Shown here: positions 22,331 through 34,800 of the stretch, piece by piece | Layout: every line of letters starts with the position of its first letter | Numbering within the stretch: the stretch's first letter is position 1 | NCBI GenBank assembly: GCA_001692895.1 | Contig: KV748248.1 | Location: 62,001 to 126,000 of the forward strand | Source of the DNA: Cenococcum geophilum 1.58 | Lineage: Eukaryota; Ascomycota; Dothideomycetes; Gloniales; Gloniaceae | Reading direction: 5' to 3' | Length of the DNA: 64,000 nt | Program-made: the position numbers and the translations under genes | Notes under the pieces: model-generated | What the model saw: only the letters and a program-made list of their open reading frames with translations | What the model was told of the DNA's origin: nothing | Database searches by the model: none

Positions 22331-23690
22331 ACCTAACGTGTTATAAATATATTCCGAAGTAGTATAGAACCCTATTAAAATTTAAGTCCAAATTCCATCT
22401 ATAAGATTCTATTTATAACGTGTTATAAATACGTTATAAACTAGATTCTAGGTCATCTATAGAAATATAGCTACTGCAACATCCTCCTCTATAATTCTAG
22501 CAGGTTTAGCAGCCTTTTTCTTTATAGCCTTTAAACCTTTTAAACCTAACTTCTTTAAACCCTTTTTAGAAGTCTTAGTAGGAGCTAAAGTAGGAGTCTT
22601 AGTATTATCCAACCCATTATTAAGGAAGCAGCTCTAATTAAGATAACCCTTAAATAAGCAAGCTGTAATAAATTTAGAATATATTCTTAACCGGTTTAAA
22701 ACGGGTTCCAAATTAACTTATAATTAGAAGTTATGTCTAAACACTTAGCACATAGAACCTTAGCACCTAAATCTTTAAGCAGAGTAACTATTCTAGGAAA
22801 GTTATACTAGGAAATAAATTAGAACATATTATAAACACGTTAGGAATATCTTACTTCGCCTTTTTAAAGCCCACTCTTAAATCTAATAGGCATAACTTTC
22901 TCTTAAACGGGAGCTGTTAATTATGGGGCAGCAGTTCTAGAAGGGCGGCTAGGGGGAGTTGGGGTAGGGGTATAGGGGGGTTAGGCAGAAGTAGAGCGGC
23001 ATAGACTAGTAGGATTATATTTGGAAGCGGTTCCTAACACGTTCTAATTATATATAGCCATAATCGCAGAATAGAATGCTATAATAGGTTAGTAACTAGT
23101 TATAAATATATTAAGAACACGTTTAGAATATATACCTATTACTTCTTCTTACTTTTTAATAGAAGAAGCCCCTCCCTTTCCAACATTCTTAGTTCTAATG
23201 CTATGCTTCTTTATATAGTTTCTAAGGGCGCCGCAGTCTCTAACCTTTTTCTAAACGCGTTATAAATATATTAGCAATGCATTATAAACCTAATATACTT
23301 ATCTACTTACCCTATACAGTACTAGATTCTCTAGATTAGGCAAGACATTATACTAACAGAAAACCTCCCCTATAGTTAAATCCACCTCGTTATCGCGCTA
23401 GTATCGTATTAGAAACGTGTTCTAAATATATTTAGAACTACTTACTATAACGAAAGCATTAACTCCCTTAGGGAGCCTCTCCATTTCCAGGTAAGCTTCG
23501 TAGGCAGCCTAAACCGTTAGAATATATTTAGAATAGGTTACGGATAGCTTACACAGCTCTTTAGAGTGCTCGACATCGTGTTTTAAATAGATTTTAAATG
23601 TATTTAATAGATTTGTAATAGAAGGTAAGGTAGAAGGTAAGGTCAAAATAAGAGAGGGAAGGTCAGATTTAGTGTGGTGGGCGGAGGTTT
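22331..23690. other. Right interior of the TIR element, no gene recognised
   Basis: TpA-rich, with a dense run of the 11-bp-period motif (about 22331, 22411, 22683, 22820, 23031, 23098, 23255, 23404, 23520). It includes a perfect 20-bp palindrome, GTTCTAAATATATTTAGAAC, at 23419-23438. No coding trace could be supported. Confidence 0.6.
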
Positions 23691-23731
23691 CGCTTATCGG
23701 GCCGACCTTTTAGCGTGGTCCAGCCGACCTG
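23691..23731 (-). repeat. Right terminal inverted repeat of the nested element
   Basis: The inverted match to 18063-18104, with several transition differences and one short gap. Confidence 0.75.
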
Positions 23732-23751
23732 TACGCACAACCTAATGCATA

Positions 23752-23827
23752 CCAGAGGACTTCGCGGACAACATACACCTACCGCCCAATGGCACGGCGC
23801 GGGTTATATCTCGGCTTGTCTTGGCCG
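23752..23827. repeat. 76-bp direct repeat right of the nested TIR element
   Basis: The second copy of the 17963-18038 sequence, nearly identical over the first 52 bp and more diverged afterwards. Confidence 0.8.
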
Positions 23828-24204
23828 ACACCGCGGGATTAGTTTTAGGCTTAGTAACAGGATCACTTTTTATTCCTTACAGCCCTAGGCTAAGTCTCAA
23901 CCGGGGTCGTCTCTGTAGCTCGTACAACTCCGTATCAGTCGAAAAGGTCAGAGGGATAAGATATTATTACCTTCCCAGGCAGTCGTCCTTATCCACAGGA
24001 GACCTTCTAGCTGCTTGAATACCGGCTCCCAGTATCAATAATAGCGACTCGACGCGTCGACGACGCGCAGCTAGGGGTGTTCAACGCGTGTCCCCTTAGA
24101 ACACGCGGAACGGGGGTGGGAGATTATCCAGGCCTTCCCAGGCAAGGTAAAGAGGGAGCTTCAAACCGAATGAAGTCCCCCCCGGGTGGGTGAGCTTAGT
24201 ATAA
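23828..24204. other. Right internal end of the LTR element, non-coding
   Basis: Lightly RIPed. It contains the palindrome TCGACGCGTCGA near 24050. A strong hairpin with arms CGCGTGT/ACACGCG near 24086-24108 is extended by GTTC/GAAC. The last bases before the LTR (GTGGGTGAGCTTAGTATAA) are not a typical polypurine tract. A 65-codon open frame at 23821-24018 has no recognisable product and is doubtful. Confidence 0.6.
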
Positions 24205-24369
24205 TGTTACGGCTCAAACAAATGCCTCTGAACCGAAGCTTGAACGAATGCTGTATTACAAAGATACTAAGCTAAGGAGCAGAAGAAGGTTAAGGAAAGG
24301 ACATGTCTATATACAGGCGCCAAGTCTCCAAGCGAGCCCCTGACTAGGGTCTATAACGGTGCCGTGACA
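24205..24369. repeat. 165-bp LTR, right copy
   Basis: It differs from 13981-14145 at four positions, all transitions of the RIP type. It is followed by the duplication ATTAC at 24370-24374. Confidence 0.88.
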
Positions 24370-24374
24370 ATTAC

Positions 24375-27300
24375 TATACTAAAAATGGCCTAGGTAAAGA
24401 ATCTTAGGTATAGCGGTACTACTTTTTTTTTAAGAACGAAGGAATTAGTTAATATAAGTTTCTTATTTTTTTTTATTATAAAACTTATCCTATAAAATTC
24501 TACTAAAGAGCGTAGTTATAACGGTCTATATACTTTTATAGGGGGCCGTTAAAAAACTATAAGTAGAGCGTTTTCTTTTTACCCACAAGAGTCTAACTAT
24601 TATTTATCGCATTGTAATCTAACTGGTCTCCTAAAGTCCCCATTTAAAGCCATTCCTAAAGGTTTAGTCATGCTATTCCTTTAAACACATCTTCTATTTT
24701 ATAGCATATTGCAAACTATAGTGGCGTTTACTCTTTTATTATAAGTATAGAGTCCTTAAATAACAAGATATAATTATCTCTCTAGCTAGTAATTACACTT
24801 AAAATTACAATAACTAGATTTGCACTATACTGTCTTTATATTATAAACATAGCGTTTTAATTTATATATAAGTATAAAAAAGGCATCTTGTCCTAGCTAG
24901 GACACTTAGCATCTTTAGCCTAGTTATCCTTTTATAGATACTAATTCGCGTTCCTAGCCGCTTAATTAGTAGCTACTTTATCTAGGTTTATAGCATAGTG
25001 GTAACTAAAGATAATAGTTAAGTACACGGTTACCATTTTTCTGGTTCCTACACTATTAGCAAAAACACTACCATTTAGTTACGTGCGCTTTTAGTAGAAT
25101 ATCTTAAATGCGCTATATAGCTAGTATAGAAATGATTTAAACTTTAAATTTAGACCCTATTACTAGGAACGGGGACTAGGTTCTTTACTAAGACGGCCTT
25201 TTTAGAAACTCTATATAGCTTAGCCAAATGTTTATACATCTACTACTTAAACCTTACCTCCTACTTTGGCTATAGCGGCCTCTTAAAATCTAAAAAGAGC
25301 TAATATTAGTCTAATTTAAGATGTACTCTATATAACTATATACTTATACCTTTACGTAATAGGTATTATAACCTATATCTCCTTAGCTTAGGTTATATTA
25401 TTTTTAAGCGCATTTTTACTTAAGGTATCTTAGATCGCATTAATTTCTATAGTTTTACTAAGGAAAGCTTTTGCGGATATAGAGTTTAAATTATTATATA
25501 GAGTTTAAGCTAATTAGGGATATAAAGCAGTTTTGCTCTAAGGAGTATTGTAATTATCCTTACTGTGCTTTATTATCGTCGGGATTATCTATAGGCTAGA
25601 TAACTAAATCATTGCGGCTATTCCTAGCGGCTTACTACGGTTTACCGCAGTTTACCCATAAATACCTCTAGTAGGTTACTCCCTTTTATAATTACATTTC
25701 TTCAGACTTAGTAGACTTAGAATGCCGCTACATATTAATAAAATAGGTAAAGCATCACTCTTATTCTCGCTATCTTTATTAATAAACTTAATATCTAAGT
25801 GCTTATAGATCGGCTTAGGCGTAATCTTCTACTATTTCTTAAGTGCGGCCTTAGTACGCGAATACTAGTGGGTTAGAGTATCGGCAATTCTAGAAGGGTT
25901 TATACCTTACTTATTTAGTAATTAGTATAATACTTTTATAATTAAATACTTAGCTATAATTATTAGTATATAAATAGCTAGATATTATTAAAGAAACTTA
26001 TAATCCGTACTTTTAAGTATATATTCCACTCTGCCCCTATTATATAGCATACACTACTAAAATATGGCTTATAATAGCCTTCGCTAGGTAATACAAACCT
26101 CCTTATTAGTAACTATATTAAGCTAGGTAATTTTATCCTTATCTAAGATAAAACCTACTAATGCTATAACCTCTTAAAATAGCCAGAGACTAATTTTTTT
26201 AACTATTAAAGTTTCTATGTTACCTTTTAAAATTTATAGACTTTATAAAGCTCTATAGTGCTTTTAGGTAATTAGGTTTATTCTTTAAAACTAAAAAATT
26301 ATATTTTTAAGTAAGAACGGCTTATTTAGTAATATAAAACCGTATAATTTAGAGATTGGCTTAGAAGCAAATATATATACTAGCGTTATTATAGGTTTAA
26401 ATTAGGTTTAACTCTAACTTCTAGGTTCTAACTTTATATTATTTTACTGTTTAGTGGCATTAGTTCTCTAAAATAATATAAAAGGAATAATAGCCTATCT
26501 AGACTAGCTGTTTAAAGCACGTTCCTTCTTAGGTAAGTTACTAAAAATCTTCTAAATAAACTAATCGCGCGGCACTTTATCTTTAGAATATAAAACGTGG
26601 ATTTTTTAAGCCCGGCCTCTTATATATTATCTAGGATTATATTTCTTAATTTCCTTAAGGCAATAAGCATTAATATCTTATCCCTTTATAATATCTAAGT
26701 CCTTTATTATAATATATAAAAATGCTAAGACGGAATAAAAAAGGAGTAGAGCGTTACTATATAAGGGTAGAAGAATCTAGTTAGTGTTTAGTAAAGGTAT
26801 AGGTCTAAAGTAGGTGGGTAAGATAAACCAATTATAAGAGTTAATCTACTAGGCAGATTACCGTAGTTTTAGGGAGTAAGTTACAGCTTAAAGCAGCAAT
26901 TGGCGGTTAAACTAATTAATTAACTAATTAATGTCGCATAGAGGCGCCATGTAAGAGTTAGTTAAGGTAGTAAAGGTAAAGAGTATAAAGTAAAGTAGAT
27001 AAGCCTAAGGCAAATGCTCTTGCTAATAAAATATAACGCGCACGCGTTAAAGGGCAATTTGCTATAGTGGATTGCCGTTAAATACGCTTCCTCTAGTTAT
27101 AAAAAATATTTATTATAAATAATTAGTATAATAGGCGGAGTTAAAAGTATATTAAAATATGTAACCTAAGAACAAGGTTTAATACGCTTAGGACGTTTTA
27201 CCTACCTAGGATTAATATTTTAGCTTAATTAAGACCGCTTTAATATACCCTTTTAAGTAGGGCTTCTAGTAAATAATTAAGACTCTAAAGAGTATTAGAT

Positions 27301-28092
27301 TTAAGGCTATAAGGACTACTACTATATATTACGTATATTCGCAACCGCGAAAACAATTATATCCTTAGAGGCTTTAAGCGTTTATTATATTATATACTTT
27401 AAAAGTCCCATATTCCAAACTAGTATAATTATTAGTATATCTACCTATAACTCCTCCGTCTCTAGGTTAACTCTAGCATTCTAGGCAATATTAAGAAATT
27501 TAGGGAAATCTAGAAGACTTATCTACCTTTTTACTAAGTTAGTTTAAAGTAGACTAGTACCTAAATCTATATAAATTGTAGACCGTGGTATATTCTCTAG
27601 ATCTTAATATATACAAATTATAAGACCCTAAACGTCATATTTGTTAACATATTTAGGTAAAAGAGATTAATATATATCCTAAGGCTCTATATAAGGGTAC
27701 CCTATAGCAGAATTTATAGCTCTATACTAAAGTTCTAATTTAGCACTAGCCTAGCTAGCTTTCTTACGCATATTTAACTAAGTACGAGTAAGGAGATATT
27801 AGGCCATTTCCTTAGTCCATTTAACTAGAGCGTTACTAGACTCTAGGATTTAATTAATAATTTTAGCTATAATCTCACTTTAAATAGCGTAATTTATTCG
27901 GTCTTAAAAGTGTATAGATATTATATTGCTTTTATTTATAATATTCTTAACTACCCCTTTAATCTTATATAAATAAGCGCTGCTAATACTAAACCCGGAT
28001 ATAATCTGCTTATCCTTCCTAGGAGTTTTACCGGTAGACTTATACTATGCCTCCTTTATAGTATATATACCATCTAATTATATTATTGCCAT
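24375..28092 (-). pseudogene. Partner ORF A, N-terminal and central part (unknown protein)
   Basis: A long minus-strand frame, interrupted almost only by TAG/TAA, opens with MAII.LDGIYTIKEA at 28092. An early block, KDKQIISGFSISSAYLYKIK and onward to LTRT.LNMRKK, aligns without gaps to the start of partner ORF B at 51.1 kb. Other clear stretches are NPSRIADTLTH.YSRTKAAL, ITPKPIYKHLDIKFINK and LYSKDKVPRD. The frame is unclear around 26.6-27.2 kb. With the part at 11.4-14.0 kb the protein would approach 1600 residues. No known family was recognised. Its start lies about 300 bp from, and divergent to, the Plavaka-type transposase, so an element-encoded partner is inferred. Confidence 0.6.
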
Positions 28093-28389
28093 GCTAGGTA
28101 GGTATAGTATTAGTAAGGAATATAGGATTAAAGGTTTATAAATATTTTGGCGGTTGTAAATTAATTATAATAAGTACTATAGGATATAATACTGCTTTAT
28201 ATACTATTAGCGCTTAGGATAATATGCTACTTAATATATTTAACTTACAATTTAAAAGAAGTAAGGCGTTATAGTTAGTTATTAAAATAGCTAGCAGCAG
28301 ATTACGGTTATTAGATTAGTTATATAATCTACTACCCTTTTTAGGCACACCTGTTTAATCTTAATAACAATATAAGGAGCCGCATTTGT
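28093..28389. promoter_or_regulatory. Divergent intergenic region between partner ORF A and transposase
   Basis: About 300 bp between two head-to-head genes, so it should hold both promoters. It is TpA-rich from RIP and no specific site was recognised. Confidence 0.4.
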
Positions 28390-31290
28390 TATTATTATAA
28401 TAGGCTTAATAAATCGCCAGTACCCTAAATGTAAGCACATAATATCTACCTTAGGTAGATTGGCGCGATATAAGCTATACTATAAAGCTACGGGTATAGA
28501 CTATCTTAACCAACAGGATAATATCCACCCTATAATTTAGGCTTAAGTAGATACATATAAAGATAATAAATTTACTATAGAATAATAGGTATACGACCTT
28601 ATAGCAACTAATACTACTATTAACAATACTTTACTAACTATTACAGGAAATACTAGCTTAATATTAGCAGAGGAGCTAAGCTATATAGCACTAGCAGAAT
28701 AACTAACCAGTACTAAAATGTATAGTTATATAGTAACAAGCCTCTCTATCTTAAATATCTTTTATACCTAAACTTATTATAAAGTAACTGGCTGCTATAC
28801 AGGAACCCTACTTAGCCGCCTAGAGGGGAACTCTAATTAGCAGTCTGCTATAGATTACGACTACCTACTAAGGCCTAGCTAGCTAGTAAATGGAATAAAT
28901 AAAGGCAATAATATATTCTATTTTTTTATAAGCTTTATAGAATGGGCATAAGTTGCCTAGTGGGTATATAATAGCACGTTAGTAAAAGAAATAGACGTGT
29001 GGCTATAAGACCCCCGTATTAAAAATATAAGGGACGGATATATATTATACCGAAATATAAAAGAAGTTAAAATAAAACTATATTCTATTTCTAAAGGTAT
29101 AAGTAATAAGAGCTGGCGAATTATAGAACTTAATATATATAGCAAAAACCTAAAGATATACCACTATAATATACTTAGTATAGTAGCCTTCTTAATCGGT
29201 TATTTCCCATTTAAAGATAATATAGTTTATTCTCCTATCTATTAATTTAATATAAAAGGTGATAGAGTATATAATAAGGCATATACGGCCGACCGTTAGT
29301 AGGAGATCCAAAATTAATTACCTAATAGTGTAACGGCTATTATAGTAATACCTAGTAGCAACTAAACTAAGCTAACTACACTATCCGGAAACAAAAAGGC
29401 GCATCTGGTTTATATTATAATACTTAATATCCTATTAAAGACTTAACGTACAGCTAGTAGGCCAGTAATGCTTCTGCTAGGTTATATACCTATAAACTTA
29501 CTAAGTAACCGGATAAATAAACTGGATATATACTATTAAATAATAAGCATTATATTTAAATATAAGTATTTACCTTAGTAGTATATAGGTACCTAAGTTA
29601 ATATAAAAACTAGCCTTTAAACACGCTGCTAGGCGGGGCATGCCAATATAATATATAGATAGGTTTATCCGGTAATACTACCCTATACTTACTAAGTTTA
29701 TAGCAGACTATAAGGAGTAGGTTGTGTTAATAAGAGTAAAATTAGGGTAATACTATATAATATATTATATACCGCCTTATAAACAAGGTAACCTACTAAG
29801 CACTATATCTAGTAAATGGCCGCAACGGATATATAAATCGACTATTAAGCAACTTAAATAATAGTAAAACTTATAGCTAGATCGCAGCGACCCTAAGTAT
29901 ATTAGGCCAATTAAAAATTTTACCTAGTCCCATTATATAGTGGATATACACGCTATAATGGCCCCTAATTTACTATACTAACTATATAAAGGCGTTATAG
30001 AGCATTTAATAAGCTGGCTTTAGGCACTACTACTTAATATTAAAAAAGAGAAAGGGAGGGTTCTAATAACTAATTAGAGTAGTGTAAAAACCCTATTATC
30101 TACTAAGAATAGGGTAGAATGTCTTCTAACCGCATAATTTACTAAGGTTAAACCCTTTAAGGGTATAATTAGGTGGGATAACTTTATAGAGTTAAGCTAA
30201 TAGACTGGAAAGATATATAAGTCCCTTCTTTATTAGATTATATTAGTTATGGCACCGTTACTATATAGGTATAAGGGGGTAATACTATTTATTCATGCTA
30301 TAGTTAACTTTATATTATTAGCTAAATATAAATTATATAATAAAGATATAATTAAATATCTTAAAGCTATATTATATTAAATAGATAAGACTAAAGAGGC
30401 GTTCTTACCGTACTAACCTAACGATAAAAACCCACCCAATTTTAATATACCTAAACTTTATGCAATTTCCCACTATCCGGAGATAATTTGTATATTTAGC
30501 GCCCTAATAGGAACTATAACAAAGTATGGCGAAAGGACATATATTCCTTAAAAGAATTTCTATTAAAAATTAAATAAGCGTAAAGGGTATAAAGAGTAAA
30601 TGATTTATTTTAATGCGGAATTAATAAATACTATAGTAATATAAAAGATAGAGCTATAGGAAAACATAAGGCTAATACTAGCAGCTAATACTATAAAAGA
30701 TTTATACATTATATTATTATTAGGCATAGTTAACCTAATAGACGAGCCGTATAAATAGGATTGCTGCTAGTTAACTAACTAAATGTTTTCTATATGCGGA
30801 ATAAACCCAAATTTATAGTATAGAGCCTATGAAATTCAGACTAGGCTAGGCATTAATAGATTTATTATAAAACTAGCCTCGTTTATACAGGAATATTGTA
30901 AGCGAGTTAATAGTATATAAGCAACGGATTTAGATATTAAGCGCCTTAAAAGGGATGTAGCCTAGGCATAAGATTTACCTGTTAGTATTTATTACTTTAT
31001 AATATACTATATTCGACATAGTAAAGACTCCCGTAATCTTAATCGACTATATAAAGTATAGGCACGCTATAACCTAGTCTAAATACAGACCACTACCCTA
31101 TAAAGGGACTAAGTTCTTATATAAGAATATAAGAACGCACTAGATAAAATAAAGGGAACGTAGGCTGCTTATTTAGAATTGCTGGTATTAGTATAGGACT
31201 TAAATTATATAGATAAAAATGGTAGATACTAAGTATACTTGTATAATTACAGCACCTAGTATATAAACGCGTAAATACGCGTTCGTGCAC
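28390..31290 (+). pseudogene. Plavaka/CACTA-type transposase 1
   Basis: This is a DNA transposase of the fungal Plavaka group, related to CACTA/Tnp2. The N-terminus shows a C2H2-like block, YPKCKHIISTLGRLARYKLYY. Family blocks follow: FIEWA.VA.WVYNSTLVKEI at about 28.94 kb, then VYNKAYTADR..EIQN.LP and a SN.TKLTTLSGNKKAHLVYI segment at about 29.27-29.42 kb. Further on are WDNFIELS..TGKIYKSLL, then a FNIPKLYAISHYPEII block and a TKYGERTYIP.KNFY.KLNK segment at about 30.44-30.60 kb. The last pair is the family's conserved histidine-rich block. Many TAG codons make it dead. It is divergent to partner ORF A. A minus-strand open frame at 28957-29145 is antisense shadow. Confidence 0.85.
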
Positions 31291-31300
31291 TAACTACCTA

Positions 31301-31888
31301 CGTGCTGACTAATTAGGGGGGAGGCGCGTTAGTATATAGACCACGTAGTCTACCTTAATAGAATCGACAGTCACCACCATCCTAAAGAGCATATAATACT
31401 ATACGTATTTCCTGCCCCGGGATACAACTCACTCGTACTATTAAGTTAGTACAAACACTAATTAGTAAGCGCGCATAGATTAGCAATTACTTAACACCTC
31501 CCACCGAGAGATACATAACAGCGACCACCTGTTTAGACTCCTAGTACAACCTACTAGAAGGTTGGAAGTCGGGGATTACGGACCTATCACTAACTCTATA
31601 TACTTATTTAAGTCTTAGTACGGTTTACTAAAAGTTTATAAATGTGAATATAGACCTTTACAGAACCCCCTATCCTTAACCCCCTTAAACCTTAAACCTC
31701 TCTAGACCTTACGGAAACCTCTTACCCTTCTACAAACCGTTATAGACCCGTTAATCGCCTTTATAGACCACTATAAGACCTCTTGAACTATTACGGACCC
31801 GTTAATTATTTTTACGGACCGTTATAAGACCTCCCCCACCCGTTATAAGCTGCTACCACCTGCTACGCACTACACTATATTATATAGT
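31301..31888 (+). other. Non-coding flank and Copia leader
   Basis: No gene. The first part includes the near-palindrome ACGCGTAAATACGCGT (about 31267-31282 and onward) and TACATAACA near 31513, which could be LTR remains. From 31600 on there are short recurring phrases of the type TTACGGACCCGTTAAT and GTTATAAGACCTC, leading directly to the Copia start codon at 31889. LTR ends were not resolved. Confidence 0.45.
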
Positions 31889-34800
31889 ATGGCAGATATT
31901 AGCAAGTAAGTTAGCGAAGGTCAAAAGAAGTGGAGATAAGGAGTTGACGTTACGTCTATAAACAACGTTAACAACTATATTAGTTTTAAAATCCTTAAAT
32001 ATAAACACTTTAAGCTTATAAATAACGACCTATAGGAGTAATACTAGAAAGACTTTACGGACTTTACGGAAGCTATTTTTAAGGCCTATAACCTTATTAC
32101 TATCCGTAAACTATAAACCCTTTTATGTAACTAAGGTGTATAGGTTAAAAGGGATAAATAAGTCACTGTTATATAGTCTTTATATAATACAATATATAAG
32201 AAAGACCAAATAGAATAGACTAAAGAGGAAATCCTAGACCAGGTTAAAACCATTAAAAAACTCTTTACTTCTTCCAAACTTAATAGGATCGCCAGCCTTA
32301 TACTTAACCCACTTAACCAAATTTATCCTACAGACCCAAGCGGCTTTAGAGCTAACCTTGCTAGCTAAAATATACCCTACTCTTAAGTTACGGACCACGC
32401 TACGGACTATAATACCCCTGTAACCTAAAATACGGACTATAATACCCCTATAAACTAAAATACGGACCAAATTACCCCTATTATTTAAGTCACAAATCCG
32501 CAAGCTATATATCCGCAAACTATATATCCGTAAGCTATATATCCGCAAGCCACAAATCTATAAGTTATAGATCCGCAACCTACCTAAATAAAGACCTATA
32601 GTAAGGAGCTAGCTAACCTAGCTAAGCTTTACACTAACGAATCTAAGTATAGCGGTGAAAACAACAACTTTAACTTTAAACTAACTATCTTTACGGACCT
32701 TTACTAGAAGGCTGATATTCCTAAATAAGAGTTCAGCCAAGCCTACTCTACTATGCTACGTGGCCTAGCACTTAACCACTACTATACTAACCTTAAGAGC
32801 AACCCTCTTAGTATTCCCTTTAATAAGCTATATAAAGCTACACGTAACTACTTTAAAGGACCGGAATATAAGTATAATATCCTTACCTAATGGAATATAA
32901 CCAAGCTACAGACCGTAATAGATAAGAACACTAAAAAATCGACTATAGAGTGCCTGCAAATCCTTATTAAAGACCTCTACTACCTATAGTATGGTCTTAA
33001 TATCAAGCTTTAAATGGACGACTTCCTATATAATAAACTTATTACGGCCTGCTAGGAAGTAGAGCCCTATAAGTACGCTTACTACAAGCCTATAGATACC
33101 TTAGCTAGCCTTATTAATAATCTACACTCCTCTATTATAACGTACGAAGTCTTAAACCCACTAGGTAGCACTTAAGCCTTTATTATAGATATTTAATATC
33201 CGCAAATAGACTTAAACGTCTACTTTACGGACCACCGCTACCGCTAGCAGTACCCGTACCGACCAAATCCTACCTATAACCCCTACAGCAACCCCTATAC
33301 AAAAACATACCCCCGCAGACAAACCAGCCAGAAGTGCTTTGTATGCGGTAAGGAAGGATATTAGTCTATAAGGCATACCTAGGAAGAACGTAATAAGTCT
33401 AGGAAGAGACTTAATAGCCGTATTAACCAGTTCATTTTGGAATATAAAGGAGAGGAAGTAGAAGAGCCCCCTAATAAGTCAATAGAAGCCCTTATAATTA
33501 ACTTTAACTTAAACACTTAGGAATAAAAGACCTTAGAGATATTCCTAACTACTTTTAGACCTTTTATGGACAGCTAAGCCTTTAATATTACGACCGTATT
33601 AGCCGACCGTTCCTTTATACACTTAGTTACGCCTAAAAACTATTCTATAAGTACCCCCGTTACGGATATTATAGATTATAAGTAGGACCTATTTACATAT
33701 ATTACTATAGAACGCTATACCCCTAAGAAATTCTATAGTGTTATAATTAATATAGGTACCTCTAAGAAGTCTACCGCAGGCTATAGACAATACCTCGTAT
33801 ATAGGACCACCACAAATAACAATACAGATATTAATATTACGTAAACTAGGGCCGTAAACATCTAGTTCGGCATCGGCTTAACCGCATTAATTAGATTAGT
33901 TAAAGTTAAGACTCTAATTAGCCTAGTTAACTTCCATATAGTAAAAGCGGACACCCCCTTCCTATTCTATCTTGCAGATATAAATAGGTTATAGGTATAC
34001 TACAATAATGTTACGGACACCCTAATTGGCCCCGTAACTGCCCTAGGAAGTAAGCATATTATCCTACCAATTATACGATAATTTAGACACCCGTTCCTTA
34101 TATAGGGAGAGACCCTATAAACCTATATTTAGGAATCTTTTAACTATAACCCGTGCTACCTTACTAGTACTAAAATCCACCGCTTATACCGCTGTTTCGG
34201 CCACCTATTAGCTGAAAAGCTATATAGAGTCCTTAAACGCTCTAAACATAATAACGTTAATAAGAAGGCAGTTAACTACCTAACTAAATACTGCTCCTTC
34301 TGCCAGAAATATGGACGTTCCCCAGGCTGATTTAAGTTCACTCTTTGTAAAGACCTTAATTTTAACCACTTAGTATATATAGACATTATATATATTAACG
34401 GTAGCCTAGTATTACATATAATTAACGAGGCAACCCACTATTAAGCCGCCCGTTAGTTGCAAAATATATTTATAAAATACACTTGGGATATCTTACGGAC
34501 CTACTAGATTAATATATACGTTAAACCCCCTAAGTATATTACCTATGATACTAGTAGGAACTTTATTAGCAAGGAATTCTAGTAGTATACTATAGCCATA
34601 GCTATATTAACAAAAGCTGTCCTAGTTAAGGCGCATTAGTCCGTTAGACTTATTAAGTAAGCTTACTCTACCTTATAGAGAGCTTACTAGATTATTACGG
34701 ACGAATATAAGGACATCTAAAAGGAACTAGCTCTACAAATAGCCGTAAAAGCCGTTAACGACACCGCTGGCCCTAATGGACTAGTACCCACCCTCTTAGT

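Larger units (their letters stand above)
18063..23731. mobile_element. 5.7-kb TIR DNA element inside the LTR element
   Basis: The ends form an inverted repeat of about 40 bp. The left starts CAGGTCGGCTAGGCCACGCT at 18063. The right, read on the minus strand from 23731, starts CAGGTCGGCTGGACCACGCT. Both continue through GCTAAA and a TAAGCG block. A TA lies on each side (18061-18062, 23732-23733), consistent with a TA-duplicating element such as Tc1/mariner-pogo, but the superfamily is not proven. The interior is heavily RIPed, with no transposase recognised, and is studded with an 11-bp-period motif. A truncated LINE lies at about 21626-22330, and N bases occur at 20236-20271. Confidence 0.7.
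13981..24369. mobile_element. Large non-autonomous LTR element with hairpin-rich non-coding interior
   Basis: Two direct 165-bp repeats (13981-14145 and 24205-24369) start TGTTACGGC and end GCCGTGACA, and are flanked by the 5-bp duplication ATTAC. They differ at four positions, all C/T or G/A. No gag or pol trace is present between them. The interior is made of tandem repeats, short hairpins and a nested 5.7-kb TIR element, so the original element was about 4.7 kb. No convincing polypurine tract precedes the right LTR and no primer-binding site was recognised. It best fits a large retrotransposon derivative (LARD-like) mobilised in trans. Orientation is not determined. Confidence 0.8.
10518..31300. 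mobile_element. Composite Plavaka/CACTA-type element carrying nested insertions
   Basis: The interpretation rests on a Plavaka-type transposase (about 28.39-31.29 kb, plus) and a divergent partner protein (28092 leftwards, minus) that continues across a 10.4-kb LTR-element insertion to about 11.4 kb. Without that insertion the unit would be about 10 kb. Terminal inverted repeats were not found, because the left side abuts Gypsy-1 and the right side abuts the Copia leader. The limits are therefore only those of the recognisable parts. Confidence 0.45.

Noticed and set aside
24375-28092. Partner ORF A as a tyrosine recombinase (DUF3435, Starship-like) or a helicase
   Set aside because: Reading the frame gave no recombinase or Walker-type motif, and nothing aligned convincingly from memory.
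28957-29145. 62-codon minus-strand frame
   Set aside because: Antisense to a well-aligned part of Plavaka-type transposase 1.
32234-32548. 104-codon minus-strand frame with RIYSLRIYSL repeats
   Set aside because: Antisense of the Copia gag minisatellites.
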